A model generated the notes under the pieces. That model was given only the letters and a program-made list of their open reading frames with translations. It made no database searches and was not told the origin of the DNA. Below, in pieces: positions 52,741 to 62,083 of a stretch of DNA of 64,000 bases. The first letter of the stretch is position 1; every line of letters begins with the position of its first letter. The position numbers were made by a program, and so were the translations under genes. The stretch is from Fructilactobacillus florum DSM 22689 = JCM 16035 (GTDB lineage: Bacteria; Bacillota; Bacilli; Lactobacillales; Lactobacillaceae): assembly GCF_001436645.1 (NCBI RefSeq), contig NZ_AYZI01000002.1:62001-126000 (forward strand), in the 5' to 3' direction.

Positions 52741-53991
52741 ATGTTGTTGATTAGACAAATTCAGATTGAAGACCGAGAAGCGCCCCAAGATGTGCTAATC
52801 AAGGATGGTAAAATTACGGCGCTGGCACCCCATTTAGAAGCCCCCACAGCGACTAAAATCATTGATGGACGGCAAAAACTAATGTTACCGCCGTTTGTTG
52901 ATTCGCACGTCCACTTAGACACGGCACTAACTGCCGGTGAGCCAGAGTTTAATGAATCTGGAACTTTATTTGATGGGATTCGGATCTGGTCAAAACGAAA
53001 ACAAACTCTTACTAAGCAGGATGTTAAACAACGAGCATTGGCCGCTTTAAAACTACAAGCCGAACATGGAATTCAATTTGTAAGAAGTCATGTTGACACT
53101 ACTGATCCTCAACTGACGGCCTTACAGGCGTTGTTAGAGGTTCGAGATGAAGTAGCCGATTTTATGGAATTGCAATTAGTAGCCTTTCCGCAAGAAGGAA
53201 TTTTGTCGTATCCAAATGGGAAAGCACTAATGAAAACGGCAGTGGAGCTAGGTGTTGATGCGGTCGGCGGAATTCCGCATTATGAGTTTAACCAAGTTTA
53301 CGGCAGAAAATCGTTAGAGTTTTTAGTTGATTTAGCCGAAAAAAATAACCGATTAGTTGATGTTCACTGTGATGAGATTGATGATCCACAGTCGCGAAAT
53401 CTGGAAATTTTAGCAACGCTTGCTTATGAAACGGGACTTCAACAGCGGGTAACTGCTAGTCATACGGTTTCGTTGGCAGCAGTTAACGATGCCTACGCCT
53501 ATAAGTTAATGCGTTTATTGCGCCTTTCTCGGATTAATTTCGTTGCGAACCCCCTAGTGAATATGCATTTAGGTGGGCGGTTTGATACCTATCCTAAACG
53601 TCGCGGATTGACTCGGGTAAAAGAATTATTACAGCAGCAGGTTAACGTTTCGTTTGGAGAAGATGATCTTCAAGACCCATGGTACCCGATGGGAAACGGA
53701 AATCTCCTTGACAGCTTATATGTCGGGGTGTTAGCTAGCGGATTGATGGGTCATCGCCAGTTACAACAAGCGTATCGATTGATTACGAGCAATGCCGCTA
53801 AAACATTACAGATCGAAGATCATTATGGGATTGAGGTTGGCAAACCAGCTAGTTTTCTGATTTTTGCGGCACCTGATTTTTACACTGTCCTGAATCAGCG
53901 AGCTCCCTTATTAGGGTCGTTTCATAACGGACGGCAGGTAGTCCAAACGCAGCCGGCTGTCACTAAGCTAAACTTATCAACTAAAGATTAA
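52741..53991 (+). CDS. Cytosine deaminase-like amidohydrolase
   Basis: A protein of 416 aa of the amidohydrolase superfamily, CodA branch. PFVDSHVHLDTALTAGEP (metal-binding H-x-H), LVDVHCDEIDDP, TASHTVSL and FGEDDLQDPWYPMGNGNLLDSLYVG match cytosine/isoguanine deaminases (the last block contains the catalytic Asp). It would release uracil and ammonia from cytosine, or act on another heterocycle. AAAGGAG precedes the ATG at 52741. It sits between purB and fumC. Confidence 0.82.
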   Translation: MLLIRQIQIEDREAPQDVLIKDGKITALAPHLEAPTATKIIDGRQKLMLPPFVDSHVHLDTALTAGEPEFNESGTLFDGIRIWSKRKQTLTKQDVKQRALAALKLQAEHGIQFVRSHVDTTDPQLTALQALLEVRDEVADFMELQLVAFPQEGILSYPNGKALMKTAVELGVDAVGGIPHYEFNQVYGRKSLEFLVDLAEKNNRLVDVHCDEIDDPQSRNLEILATLAYETGLQQRVTASHTVSLAAVNDAYAYKLMRLLRLSRINFVANPLVNMHLGGRFDTYPKRRGLTRVKELLQQQVNVSFGEDDLQDPWYPMGNGNLLDSLYVGVLASGLMGHRQLQQAYRLITSNAAKTLQIEDHYGIEVGKPASFLIFAAPDFYTVLNQRAPLLGSFHNGRQVVQTQPAVTKLNLSTKD

Positions 53992-54019
53992 AACGGCAGA
54001 ATAGAAAGGCACCAGTAAA

Positions 54020-55399
54020 ATGTCAAAATATCGAGAAGAAACTGACACATTAGGAAAAGTGCGGATTCCACAGACCGCCTGGTGGGGACCACAAACCGAA
54101 CGGAGTCGCCAAAACTTTGTTGCCGGTCCAACGATGCCATTAGCAGTGATCCGGGCATTGCTAACCATCAAACAGTGTGCTGCAATTGTGAATGCGCGGC
54201 AGAAAAAATTGCCACTTGCAAAAAAAACAGCGATTGTGGTGGCAGTTTCACAATTACTGGAGCTGTCAGATGCTGACTTGCGGCAACACTTTCCCCTCCG
54301 AGTCTATCAAACGGGTTCAGGAACACAGACTAATATGAACGTGAACGAGGTGATTTGTTATCTTTCAAACCACCAATCCCACCCCGTGGCATTACAGCCC
54401 AATGATGATGTTAATCAATCACAAAGCTCTAATGATACGTTTCCTACGGCGATGAATATTGCAGCACTACAAGCACTGCCCCCGCTGCTGGAACGGTTAA
54501 CCGAACTGATTAAGACCTTTCAAAGGCTTGAAAATAAGTATCGGCAAACGGTTAAAATCGGGCGTACCCATTTGCAGGATGCTACGCCAATGACCTTTGG
54601 CCAAGAAGTTTCGGGGTGGCGGACGATCGTAGAGCAGGATCTAGAGGCTCTGCGTCAAACTATGCCGGCTCTACAACAGGTTCCAATTGGGGGAACGGCA
54701 GTTGGGACGGGCTTGAATACGCCACCGGCTTTCACCGCCGAGATCGTGTTAGAGTTGCAAAAACAGACCGGGCTACCACTACAAACCATGAATCAATTTG
54801 GTGGATTAACCAGTCATACCGCCCTTGTAACGTTACACGGGGCAGTTAGTGCCTTAGCAAGTGATTTGATGAAAATTGCAAATGACATCCGATTTTTAGC
54901 AAGCGGTCCACGGGCGGGATACGGTGAGTTGCGGATTCCTGCTAATGAACCAGGTTCTTCAATTATGCCAGGAAAGGTTAATCCAACACAGGCAGAGGCC
55001 ATGACCATGGCAGCTACGCGGGTAATGGGAAATCAGACGACGATGACCGTGGCCAATAGTCAAGGCAATTTTGAGCTAAATGTATATAAACCGGTACTAA
55101 TTGCTACCTTTTTAGAGTCGGTTAATTTAATTTCCGAATTACTACCAAATTTCACCACAAAGTTAGTGGCTGGAATTACGGTTAATCAGGAACGGATGAC
55201 TCAGTTAGTTGATCGGTCTTTGATGACGGTAACTGCATTAGCACCACATATTGGGTACCATCAAGCGGCACGTCTAGCGCAACAAGCCCTGGATGAAGAT
55301 CAGGATTTACGAACCGTAGTTTTAGCGTCTGGTTTGGTTAATTCAGCTGAATTTGACCGTTGGGTTGATCCAATGAAAATGACTAATTCACAATCATAA
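54020..55399 (+). CDS. fumC: Class II fumarate hydratase
   Basis: A protein of 459 aa. TDTLGKVRIPQTAWWGPQTERSR-type N-terminus, TGSGTQTNMNVNEVI, QSSNDTFPTAMNI, GRTHLQDATPMTFG and GSSIMPGKVNPTQ are all fumarase signatures. It interconverts fumarate and malate. Fumarate is a by-product of purA/purB, so the neighbourhood could recycle it to malate. A ribosome binding site is weak (AAAGGCACC). Confidence 0.93.
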   Translation: MSKYREETDTLGKVRIPQTAWWGPQTERSRQNFVAGPTMPLAVIRALLTIKQCAAIVNARQKKLPLAKKTAIVVAVSQLLELSDADLRQHFPLRVYQTGSGTQTNMNVNEVICYLSNHQSHPVALQPNDDVNQSQSSNDTFPTAMNIAALQALPPLLERLTELIKTFQRLENKYRQTVKIGRTHLQDATPMTFGQEVSGWRTIVEQDLEALRQTMPALQQVPIGGTAVGTGLNTPPAFTAEIVLELQKQTGLPLQTMNQFGGLTSHTALVTLHGAVSALASDLMKIANDIRFLASGPRAGYGELRIPANEPGSSIMPGKVNPTQAEAMTMAATRVMGNQTTMTVANSQGNFELNVYKPVLIATFLESVNLISELLPNFTTKLVAGITVNQERMTQLVDRSLMTVTALAPHIGYHQAARLAQQALDEDQDLRTVVLASGLVNSAEFDRWVDPMKMTNSQS

Positions 55400-55441
55400 T
55401 TAAAAAGCTGTTGATCCATTTAGGATCAGCAGCTTTTAATT
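55398..55441. terminator. Bidirectional intrinsic terminator
   Basis: TTAAAAAGCTGTTGATCC pairs with GGATCAGCAGCTTTTAA around a short loop, between converging fumC and the YczE-like gene. Confidence 0.88.
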
Positions 55442-55443
55442 AT

Positions 55444-56439
55444 TTAAGATTTTGGGGATTCATTTGTGTCTGAATCATTGTTGGAATTTGGTAATTGCCC
55501 ACGTTTGTCACGTTTGACCATTTCCGCAATCAGCATCCGATATTCTGTTCGGTAACTATTGTACTTGCGTTGAGATTCTTGCATTTGATATTGGGTATCT
55601 TGAATCTTCGTTGCTAGTTCTTTATTAGTATAACCGGCAAGGTGCATTTGAAAATCAAGGGTGGAATTGTAAGCGTTTGAAAGTGATTTGTAACCGGAGC
55701 GAGTAACCTGGCGAACTCCTTGAGCCAAATTCTTAGCGGTTGGATTACCACTAAAGTCATTGATATAACCCAAGACGGGGGTACTAACGGTTCGATTCCA
55801 AAATGAAATCAGAGGACCGGCAAAGAAGGCAACCACAATTGAAGCGAACCCCACTGGACCATGAACTAACACGGCTGCTGTTAAGAAACAGATGTCTTGG
55901 ACAACCCGAGCCGTTTTATATTGACAGTGAAGTCGACTTGAAGCAATTGGTGCAATTGCATCGTAAGGGGCAACCCCAAGTGACGGTGCCATGTAAAGCG
56001 AGCTTCCGGCGGTAAAGAGAAGTAATCCGATGATTAAGTTAGCAATTAGGATGAGAGCAGTTGCCTTGCCGGGCAACAGTTGGTGGTATAGCGAAGAGAA
56101 CCATTGAATTTCAAAACCAACTAAAACCATATTCATAATGGTTCCAATCCCAATCATTTTCCGATTTAACAGCACCACAAAGACGAAAATAATCAAGTTA
56201 GCGATTAATTGATAAACTCCTAAACTAGTATGAAGTTTAGCAGCAATCCCAATATTGACGGCCGTGAAGGGATCGAGTCCTAAAATAGGGGATGACTTTA
56301 AAAGTGCGGCCCCCGTTGATAGAATTGCAATTCCAACAAATGACATCAACGTTCGCAAAAAGACATTAATAATTTTACCCCAAGTTGTAAAACTAGGGTT
56401 TTTTTGAGCTTCGTTGGCACTATCTGACTGATTATCCAT
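55444..56439 (-). CDS. YczE/YitT-like membrane protein
   Basis: A protein of 331 aa. About five to six membrane helices to residue 200, with GLDPFTAVNIGIA and LGVAPYDAIAPIAS, repeats typical of the YczE family. A hydrophilic, partly helical tail of about 100 residues (about 230-331) ends in a Ser/Asp/Asn-rich stretch. Most YczE proteins end near residue 215, so the tail is unusual. AAAGGA lies about 11 nt before the ATG at 56439; an in-frame ATG at 56460 has no clear site. Function unknown. Confidence 0.68.
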   Translation of the reverse strand: MDNQSDSANEAQKNPSFTTWGKIINVFLRTLMSFVGIAILSTGAALLKSSPILGLDPFTAVNIGIAAKLHTSLGVYQLIANLIIFVFVVLLNRKMIGIGTIMNMVLVGFEIQWFSSLYHQLLPGKATALILIANLIIGLLLFTAGSSLYMAPSLGVAPYDAIAPIASSRLHCQYKTARVVQDICFLTAAVLVHGPVGFASIVVAFFAGPLISFWNRTVSTPVLGYINDFSGNPTAKNLAQGVRQVTRSGYKSLSNAYNSTLDFQMHLAGYTNKELATKIQDTQYQMQESQRKYNSYRTEYRMLIAEMVKRDKRGQLPNSNNDSDTNESPKS

Positions 56440-56610
56440 ATAAATGTTAATCCTTTCCATTCGAAAAATTTATCACAGTTAATATTCTAACATACCTAGA
56501 CCCAATCGTTCGCACACTTATTTTAATTCTACTAGTGATTAGTTAGTGACTTTATATTACAATGTTGATAGGTTTAATTTTTGCCCATCTTTAATTATTG
56601 AGGAGGAGTT

Positions 56611-56778
56611 ATGAAATTAAAAGCACTCACCCAAAAACAACATGCTGCTTTTACAAGCTGGCAGTTACGGGAACAACAACTGGCTCAATTACGTTTATTA
56701 TTACAGTTAAAGAGACAGGCGCACGGTGAATTATTTTCCCCAAAGCTACTTGCTTGCCCAATTGTGAAATTAAAATAG
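56611..56778 (+). CDS. Orphan 55-aa protein
   Basis: An open frame of 55 codons directly after GAGGAGGAG and with a terminator 12 nt after its stop. The product starts MKLKALTQKQHAAFTSWQLR, is basic, and has a Leu/Gln-rich helical centre (QQLAQLRLLLQLKRQ) that may be amphipathic. No signal peptide or membrane helix is obvious. I do not recognise it. The clean signals at both ends argue that it is real. Confidence 0.62.
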   Translation: MKLKALTQKQHAAFTSWQLREQQLAQLRLLLQLKRQAHGELFSPKLLACPIVKLK

Positions 56779-56789
56779 TAATCTTAGGT

Positions 56790-56820
56790 AAAAGAAGTAA
56801 CTTTTTTGTTACTTCTTTTT
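56790..56820 (+). terminator. Intrinsic terminator
   Basis: AAAAGAAGTAAC-TTTTTT-GTTACTTCTTTTT, right after the 55-codon gene. Confidence 0.85.
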
Positions 56821-57011
56821 ATATGAGAGGGCGGCTAGGTTACTCATCATTTAATTTGTAACCGCTACTCAAAGAGGTTTGAATCACTACTAGAACAAGC
56901 TTTTCAATGATTATGCGGTTATAAAATAGTACCTGAGATTGAAATTGGTAGTGGTTTTCTTGAGAATGGAAAGCAGTTCTCGAAGTTAACTAACCACAAA
57001 GGAGTAGTCTA

Positions 57012-57455
57012 ATGGCTGTAATGAATGCAAGGGAAATTATGGATTTAATTCCAAATCGGTATCCGATTCTATTTATTGATCGGGTTGATGAGATGGTTCC
57101 TGATGAATCAATCGTGGCTACTAAAAATGTTACGATTAATGAACAGTATTTTCAGGGACATTTTCCTGGAAATCCAGTGATGCCAGGGGTTTTAATCATT
57201 GAATCAATGGCACAAGTTGCTTCGATTCTAATCTTGAGTTCGCCAGCCTTTGAACATAAGACGGCTTATCTAGGGAGCATAAAAAACGCAAAATTTCGTC
57301 GGATGGTTGAACCAGGCGATGTTATAACCTTTAAGATTAAAATGGAAAAAGTACGAGACCACGCTGGTCTAGTGGCTTGTGAAGCATGGGTTGGCGATGA
57401 AAAAGCCTGCGAAACCAAGTTAACCTTTATTGTGGACGAAAAAGAACGAGAATAA
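57012..57455 (+). CDS. fabZ: 3-hydroxyacyl-ACP dehydratase FabZ
   Basis: A protein of 147 aa with the hotdog fold. LIPNRYPILFIDRVDE and INEQYFQGHFPGNPVMPGVLIIESMAQ give the catalytic His (in GHFP) and Glu. It dehydrates 3-hydroxyacyl-ACP in fatty-acid elongation. AAAGGAG precedes the ATG. It is the first gene of the fab-acc cluster; fabH follows after 6 nt, where many lactobacilli have the MarR-type regulator gene fabT. Confidence 0.93.
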   Translation: MAVMNAREIMDLIPNRYPILFIDRVDEMVPDESIVATKNVTINEQYFQGHFPGNPVMPGVLIIESMAQVASILILSSPAFEHKTAYLGSIKNAKFRRMVEPGDVITFKIKMEKVRDHAGLVACEAWVGDEKACETKLTFIVDEKERE

Positions 57456-57461
57456 ATAATT

Positions 57462-58436
57462 ATGGACAGTTTTAAAATTAAAGCAGTTGCCAAACAAGTT
57501 CCTGAAAAAGTAGTTACCAATGACGATTTGGCTGAAATTCTTGACACTTCTGATGATTGGATCAGGCGACGAACAGGGATTCGTCGTCGCCACGTCGCAA
57601 GTGGATTGCAAAATACCAACTTGTGTACGGCAGTTGCTAATCGACTGTTAGCTAAGGCTGGGGTTGCTGCAACTGATTTGGACTTTATTATTGTAGCTAC
57701 TATGTCTCCTGATTATCAAACTCCTGCCACTGCCGCTCAGGTACAGGGGCGGCTGGGAGCGAAGCGGGCGGTGGCATTTGATATTAATGCGGCTTGTGCT
57801 GGATTTGTATATGGAACCGTAACTTTGCACCGATTGCTGCAACAGACCCCTCATGGGATGGGGCTAATCATTGGCAGCGAACAATTGTCTAAACTGTTGG
57901 ACTGGCATGATCGTAGTACGGCGGTGCTCTTTGGTGATGGTGCAAGTGGGATGTTGGTTGCTAATGATGCTTCCGAATCGCGGATGCTCGCAACTGATCT
58001 ACAGACGTTTGGAGAAGACAGTCAAGCTATTACTGCGGGGCAGTTTGGGGTTTGTTCCCCATTTAGCGCCGAAAAGGTTCCGGCACAGCCCGCATTTCAG
58101 ATGGATGGGCACCGGGTTTACAATTTTGCAAAACAACAAGTTCCAGCTTCAATTCGGCGGGCGCTGATCAAGGCTAACTTAACCACCGACCAGATTAAAT
58201 ATTTTGTTCTGCATCAGGCCAATGCGCGAATCATTGATCGCATTGCTAAGCAATTAGATGTTCCATCCGAGCGGTTCCCCCAAAATATCGCTGAATATGG
58301 AAATACCGCTGCTGCCAGTGAACCATTGGTACTCAATGATTTAGTCGAACAGCAGTGCCTTAAGCGAGGAGACCTTTTGGTACTGAGTGGTTTTGGTGGG
58401 GGATTAACCGTCGGAACGATTATTTTACGATACTAA
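57462..58436 (+). CDS. fabH: 3-oxoacyl-ACP synthase III (FabH)
   Basis: A protein of 324 aa that starts fatty-acid synthesis by joining acetyl-CoA and malonyl-ACP. DDWIRRRTGIRRRHVA, FDINAACAGFVYG (catalytic Cys), VLHQANARIIDRIA (His) and EYGNTAAASEPL (Asn) give the Cys-His-Asn triad. The ribosome binding site is weak, so coupling from fabZ 6 nt upstream is likely. Confidence 0.95.
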   Translation: MDSFKIKAVAKQVPEKVVTNDDLAEILDTSDDWIRRRTGIRRRHVASGLQNTNLCTAVANRLLAKAGVAATDLDFIIVATMSPDYQTPATAAQVQGRLGAKRAVAFDINAACAGFVYGTVTLHRLLQQTPHGMGLIIGSEQLSKLLDWHDRSTAVLFGDGASGMLVANDASESRMLATDLQTFGEDSQAITAGQFGVCSPFSAEKVPAQPAFQMDGHRVYNFAKQQVPASIRRALIKANLTTDQIKYFVLHQANARIIDRIAKQLDVPSERFPQNIAEYGNTAAASEPLVLNDLVEQQCLKRGDLLVLSGFGGGLTVGTIILRY

Positions 58437-58469
58437 GATGATATTAACTTTTCAAAGGAGATTTTTACC

Positions 58470-58724
58470 ATGGCAGACCAGCAAGCAGAAATTTTAACTA
58501 AGATTCAAGAAATTGTCGCTAATCAAACTGACGATCTCAATGTTGATGACATTCAATTAACCACTAGTTTAAAGGATGGTCTGAATTTAGACAGTTTGGA
58601 CATCTTTGAAATTGTGGATGCGTTAGAGGATGAGTATGATATTGAAATTGATAGTGACGAGGGGATTGAAACGGTGCAACAATTGGTAGATTTTGTACAA
58701 CAAAAAATCAATTCCAAAGACTAA
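58470..58724 (+). CDS. acpP: Acyl carrier protein (fatty-acid cluster copy)
   Basis: A protein of 84 aa with LNLDSLDIFEIVDALEDEYDI; Ser42 takes the phosphopantetheine arm. AAAGGAG precedes the ATG. It lies between fabH and fabD as in other lactobacillar clusters. Its paralogue is at 48989. Confidence 0.95.
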   Translation: MADQQAEILTKIQEIVANQTDDLNVDDIQLTTSLKDGLNLDSLDIFEIVDALEDEYDIEIDSDEGIETVQQLVDFVQQKINSKD

Positions 58725-58741
58725 CGTCGGAGAACTTACAA

Positions 58742-59656
58742 ATGAAACTAGCTTATTTATTTAGTGGGCAAGGCAGTCAATTTGCCCAGATGGGAATGGA
58801 CTTATATCGGACTAATGCTACTTATCGAGCAACAATTGACGAAGCAGCGACCGCTTTGCAGGTTGATTTAACCGAGCCCACGGTCTGGGATGATCCAGCA
58901 CAAGTTCAAGTGGTAATTTTAGCAATGAGCTATGCAATTTATCGGCAGTTAACTACCCAACTCCCTGCTCCAGTAGCAGCAGTCGGTTTGAGTTTGGGGG
59001 AGTACAGTGCGCTAGTTGCCAGTGGAGCATTAGATTTTGCGGCAGCGTTACGGTTGGTACGAGATCGTTCGCAATATATGGCAACTGCAGGCAAACAGCA
59101 TCCGGGGAAGCTGGCAGCGGTGTTAAAACTGAACCCTCAGCGAGTTACAGAATTATGTGAGGATTATGCGGGGGTTTACCCCGCAAATTATAATACGGCA
59201 CGACAAACGGTAATTGGTGGGACAAGTGAAGCTGTCACGGCCATTCAACCCCAGTTACTTGCTGCTGGAGCCAAACGAGTGGTTCCCTTAGCAGTTGCCG
59301 TGGCCTCCCATACGCCACTGATGGAATCAGCCAGCAAAGCACTTTTTAAACGCCTCCAAGCGGAACGGTTCGCAGCGCCGGCTTTTCCAGTGATTAGCAA
59401 TACAACGAACCGGCCCTTTACGGTGGAACAGTTGCCAACGACGCTGGCTAACCAACTAGTTAAGCCAACTCATTTCCAGCAAAACTTGCTGCAATTAGTA
59501 CAAAATTATCACGTGGATACAGTGGTAGAGCTTGGACCGGGAACCACCCTCAGCAAGTTTGCTAAGCAAACGGTGCCGAACCTAGTGACTTATCACGTGG
59601 ATACGGTGGAAACCTTGCAGCAGGTTCAAGCTGCTTTACAAGTCAGGAGTGAATAA
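58742..59656 (+). CDS. fabD: Malonyl-CoA:ACP transacylase
   Basis: A protein of 304 aa that moves malonyl from CoA to ACP. LAYLFSGQGSQFAQMGMDLY, VGLSLGEYSALVASGAL (catalytic Ser), VASHTPLM (His region) and ELGPGTTLSKFAKQ are family blocks. A CGGAG site precedes the ATG, 17 nt after acpP. Confidence 0.94.
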   Translation: MKLAYLFSGQGSQFAQMGMDLYRTNATYRATIDEAATALQVDLTEPTVWDDPAQVQVVILAMSYAIYRQLTTQLPAPVAAVGLSLGEYSALVASGALDFAAALRLVRDRSQYMATAGKQHPGKLAAVLKLNPQRVTELCEDYAGVYPANYNTARQTVIGGTSEAVTAIQPQLLAAGAKRVVPLAVAVASHTPLMESASKALFKRLQAERFAAPAFPVISNTTNRPFTVEQLPTTLANQLVKPTHFQQNLLQLVQNYHVDTVVELGPGTTLSKFAKQTVPNLVTYHVDTVETLQQVQAALQVRSE

Positions 59657-59659
59657 AAC

Positions 59660-60394
59660 ATGGCAGAAAAACGCGTAATTTTAATAACGGGAGCCACTAA
59701 GGGGATCGGGCTGGCGACCGCTCAGTTTTTGGCAGCCAATCCGCAAAATCAAGTCGTAGTTAACTCGCACCGGCAGCTGAGTGAAACAGAACAAGCTACC
59801 TTAATGCGTCAATTTGAAGTTCCTGTGCTAGTAGTGTCCGGTGATGTTGCTGTTGAGGCGGACGCACAGCAGATGATGGCTCAGATTGTTGAGCAATTTG
59901 GTCGCCTAGATGGGCTAGTTAACAACGCGGGACAAACGCAGGATAAGTTGTTAACACGAATGAGTGAAGCCAGTTTTAAGAGTGTTTTGGAAACGAACTT
60001 GCTGGGAACTTTTAATATGACAAAGGTAGCTTTAAAGTTGATGCAGAAGCAACGCCAAGGGGCTATCGTCAACATGTCCAGTATTGCTGGTTTACACGGG
60101 AATTTAGGACAAGCGAATTACGCTGCTAGTAAAGCTGGGATTGTTGGCCTAACGAAGACTACCGCACAAGAGGGAGCTTTGCGCGGGGTTCGCTGCAATG
60201 CAGTTGCTCCTGGAATGGTAAAAACTGCCATGACTGATAAATTAAGTGATAAAATCAAACAACAATGGGAAAGTCGAATCCCACTACAAAGATTCGGTGA
60301 CCCGACTGAAATTTCAATGACAGTGGCATTTTTACTCGACAATCCTTATGTGACCGGGCAAGTAATTACTGTTGACGGCGGATTGACGATGTAA
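59660..60394 (+). CDS. fabG: 3-oxoacyl-ACP reductase
   Basis: A protein of 244 aa, classical SDR. ILITGATKGIGLATAQ binds NADPH; VNNAGQTQDKLL, NMSSIAGLHGN (Ser) and QANYAASKAGIVG (Tyr-x-x-x-Lys) form the active site. It starts 3 nt after fabD. Confidence 0.94.
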   Translation: MAEKRVILITGATKGIGLATAQFLAANPQNQVVVNSHRQLSETEQATLMRQFEVPVLVVSGDVAVEADAQQMMAQIVEQFGRLDGLVNNAGQTQDKLLTRMSEASFKSVLETNLLGTFNMTKVALKLMQKQRQGAIVNMSSIAGLHGNLGQANYAASKAGIVGLTKTTAQEGALRGVRCNAVAPGMVKTAMTDKLSDKIKQQWESRIPLQRFGDPTEISMTVAFLLDNPYVTGQVITVDGGLTM

Positions 60395-60414
60395 GGATTA
60401 TTAAGGAGGAAGTA

Positions 60415-61656
60415 TTGAGTAATCGAGTGGTAGTAACAGGAATCGGAGCAGTTTCTCCTGTGGGTAATACAGCAGCTGATTTTATTGATAACATCTTAGC
60501 GTCTAAATCCGGGGTGGCTCCCATCACCAAGTTTGATGCTGCCTCAACCGGCATCACTTTAGCTTGCGAGGTCAAGGACTTTGATCCGGGGAAACGACTT
60601 TCCAAAAGAGATTATAAGCGCCTAGATGCTTATGCACAGTACGGACTCTATTCAGCGGTTGAAGCGATGGAACAAGCAGGTTTACATGCTAATGAAAACT
60701 ATCAACCAGAGGATCTAGGAGTAATTTACGGTACTGGAATTGGTGGCATTCAGACGATTGAGGAACAGACTAAGAAGGCTTATTTAAAGGGACCCAAACG
60801 AGTTTCCCCGCTCTTTGTTCCAAAATCAATTTCTAACATGGCTGCTGGAAATATTTCTATGTACTTTGATGCTCGAAATACGTCACAGACAATTGTTAAT
60901 GCCTGTGCTTCTGGAACCAATGCCATTGGTGATGCCTTTGATTATATTAAGGCCGGTCGTGCCAAAGTTATGATTACTGGTGGAACGGAAGCTGCAGTTA
61001 CTACGATGGGAATTGCTGGATTTGCGGCGTTGACAGCGTTGTCAACTCAGACGGATCCCGAGCAGGCTTCGTTGCCGTTTGATGAGGATCGAAACGGATT
61101 TGTGATGGGGGAAGGCGCCGGAACCTTAGTATTAGAAGACTATGAACATGCCAAAGCCCGGGGTGCTAAAATTTTAGCGGAACTAGTTGGATATGGTACG
61201 ACTAGTGATGCTTACCACCTAACTGCTCCAGAACCAGATGGGCGTGGGGCAATTAGTGCGATGCGCCAAGCATTAGCTGAGGGGCACATTGATTTGACTG
61301 AGCTTGATTATGTCAATGCACACGGAACCGCTACACATGCCAATGATGTCTCTGAGGCAGGAGCAATTGAAAAATTGTTTGCTGATAACGATCATCTTAA
61401 AACTAGTTCGATTAAAGGGATGGTTGGTCATTCATTAGGAGCTGCTGGTGGTCTGGAAGGAGTTGCATTGGTAGGAGCACTCCAGCACGGACAGATGCCG
61501 GTAAACGTTGGTTTGCACCACCAGGATCCAGAAATTCATATTCAATTAGTTAATGAAGAAAATAATCGCGGGCCACTCAAGACAGCGATCAGTAATTCCT
61601 TTGGTTTTGGTGGTCACAATGCCGTTATTGCAATGAGAAAGTGGGAAGATGCTTAA
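60415..61656 (+). CDS. fabF: 3-oxoacyl-ACP synthase II (FabF)
   Basis: A protein of 413 aa with a TTG start preceded by AAGGAGG. VVVTGIGAVSPVGN, IVNACASGTNAIGDA (catalytic Cys), VNAHGTATHANDVSEAG and KGMVGHSLGAAGGLEG (two catalytic His) mark FabF. It extends acyl-ACP with malonyl-ACP. The stop overlaps the accB start (TAATG). Confidence 0.95.
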   Translation: MSNRVVVTGIGAVSPVGNTAADFIDNILASKSGVAPITKFDAASTGITLACEVKDFDPGKRLSKRDYKRLDAYAQYGLYSAVEAMEQAGLHANENYQPEDLGVIYGTGIGGIQTIEEQTKKAYLKGPKRVSPLFVPKSISNMAAGNISMYFDARNTSQTIVNACASGTNAIGDAFDYIKAGRAKVMITGGTEAAVTTMGIAGFAALTALSTQTDPEQASLPFDEDRNGFVMGEGAGTLVLEDYEHAKARGAKILAELVGYGTTSDAYHLTAPEPDGRGAISAMRQALAEGHIDLTELDYVNAHGTATHANDVSEAGAIEKLFADNDHLKTSSIKGMVGHSLGAAGGLEGVALVGALQHGQMPVNVGLHHQDPEIHIQLVNEENNRGPLKTAISNSFGFGGHNAVIAMRKWEDA

Positions 61657-62081
61657 TGGATGAAGCAGCACTCGAACGCCTCTTGGATAAATTTGATAAA
61701 TCAAGTCTACAAGAATTGAAATTAAATGGCGATGGGATTGATGTTTACTTTAGTAAGTGCAGTCAGCCACAAGGTAATCCACCAGCTCCTGCCGCTGAGC
61801 AGACTGATGATGCTGCTAGTCGGACAGCAACGCCACCTTCCAACTTTCAGTTGCCCGCTCCAATGGTTGGGTTAGTGTATTTCGCACCAAGCCCTGACAA
61901 ACCGCCTTATCGAGAAGTCGGCGCACATGTTAAAAAGGGAGATACGGTTTGTGCCATCGAGGCCATGAAACTCATTAATGAAGTTAAAAGTCCAGTTAGT
62001 GGCACGCTTGTGAAACGATTGGTCCAGGATGGTGAAATGGTGGAGTATCAGCAGCCATTGTTTGAGATCAAGGAGGACTAA
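61656..62081 (+). CDS. accB: Biotin carboxyl carrier protein of acetyl-CoA carboxylase
   Basis: A protein of 141 aa. An Ala/Pro-rich linker (about 45-65) leads to the biotinyl domain with CAIEAMKLINEV; Lys105 carries biotin. It starts in the TAATG overlap with fabF. It hands carboxybiotin from AccC to AccA/AccD. Confidence 0.93.
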   Translation: MDEAALERLLDKFDKSSLQELKLNGDGIDVYFSKCSQPQGNPPAPAAEQTDDAASRTATPPSNFQLPAPMVGLVYFAPSPDKPPYREVGAHVKKGDTVCAIEAMKLINEVKSPVSGTLVKRLVQDGEMVEYQQPLFEIKED

Positions 62082-62083
62082 GG

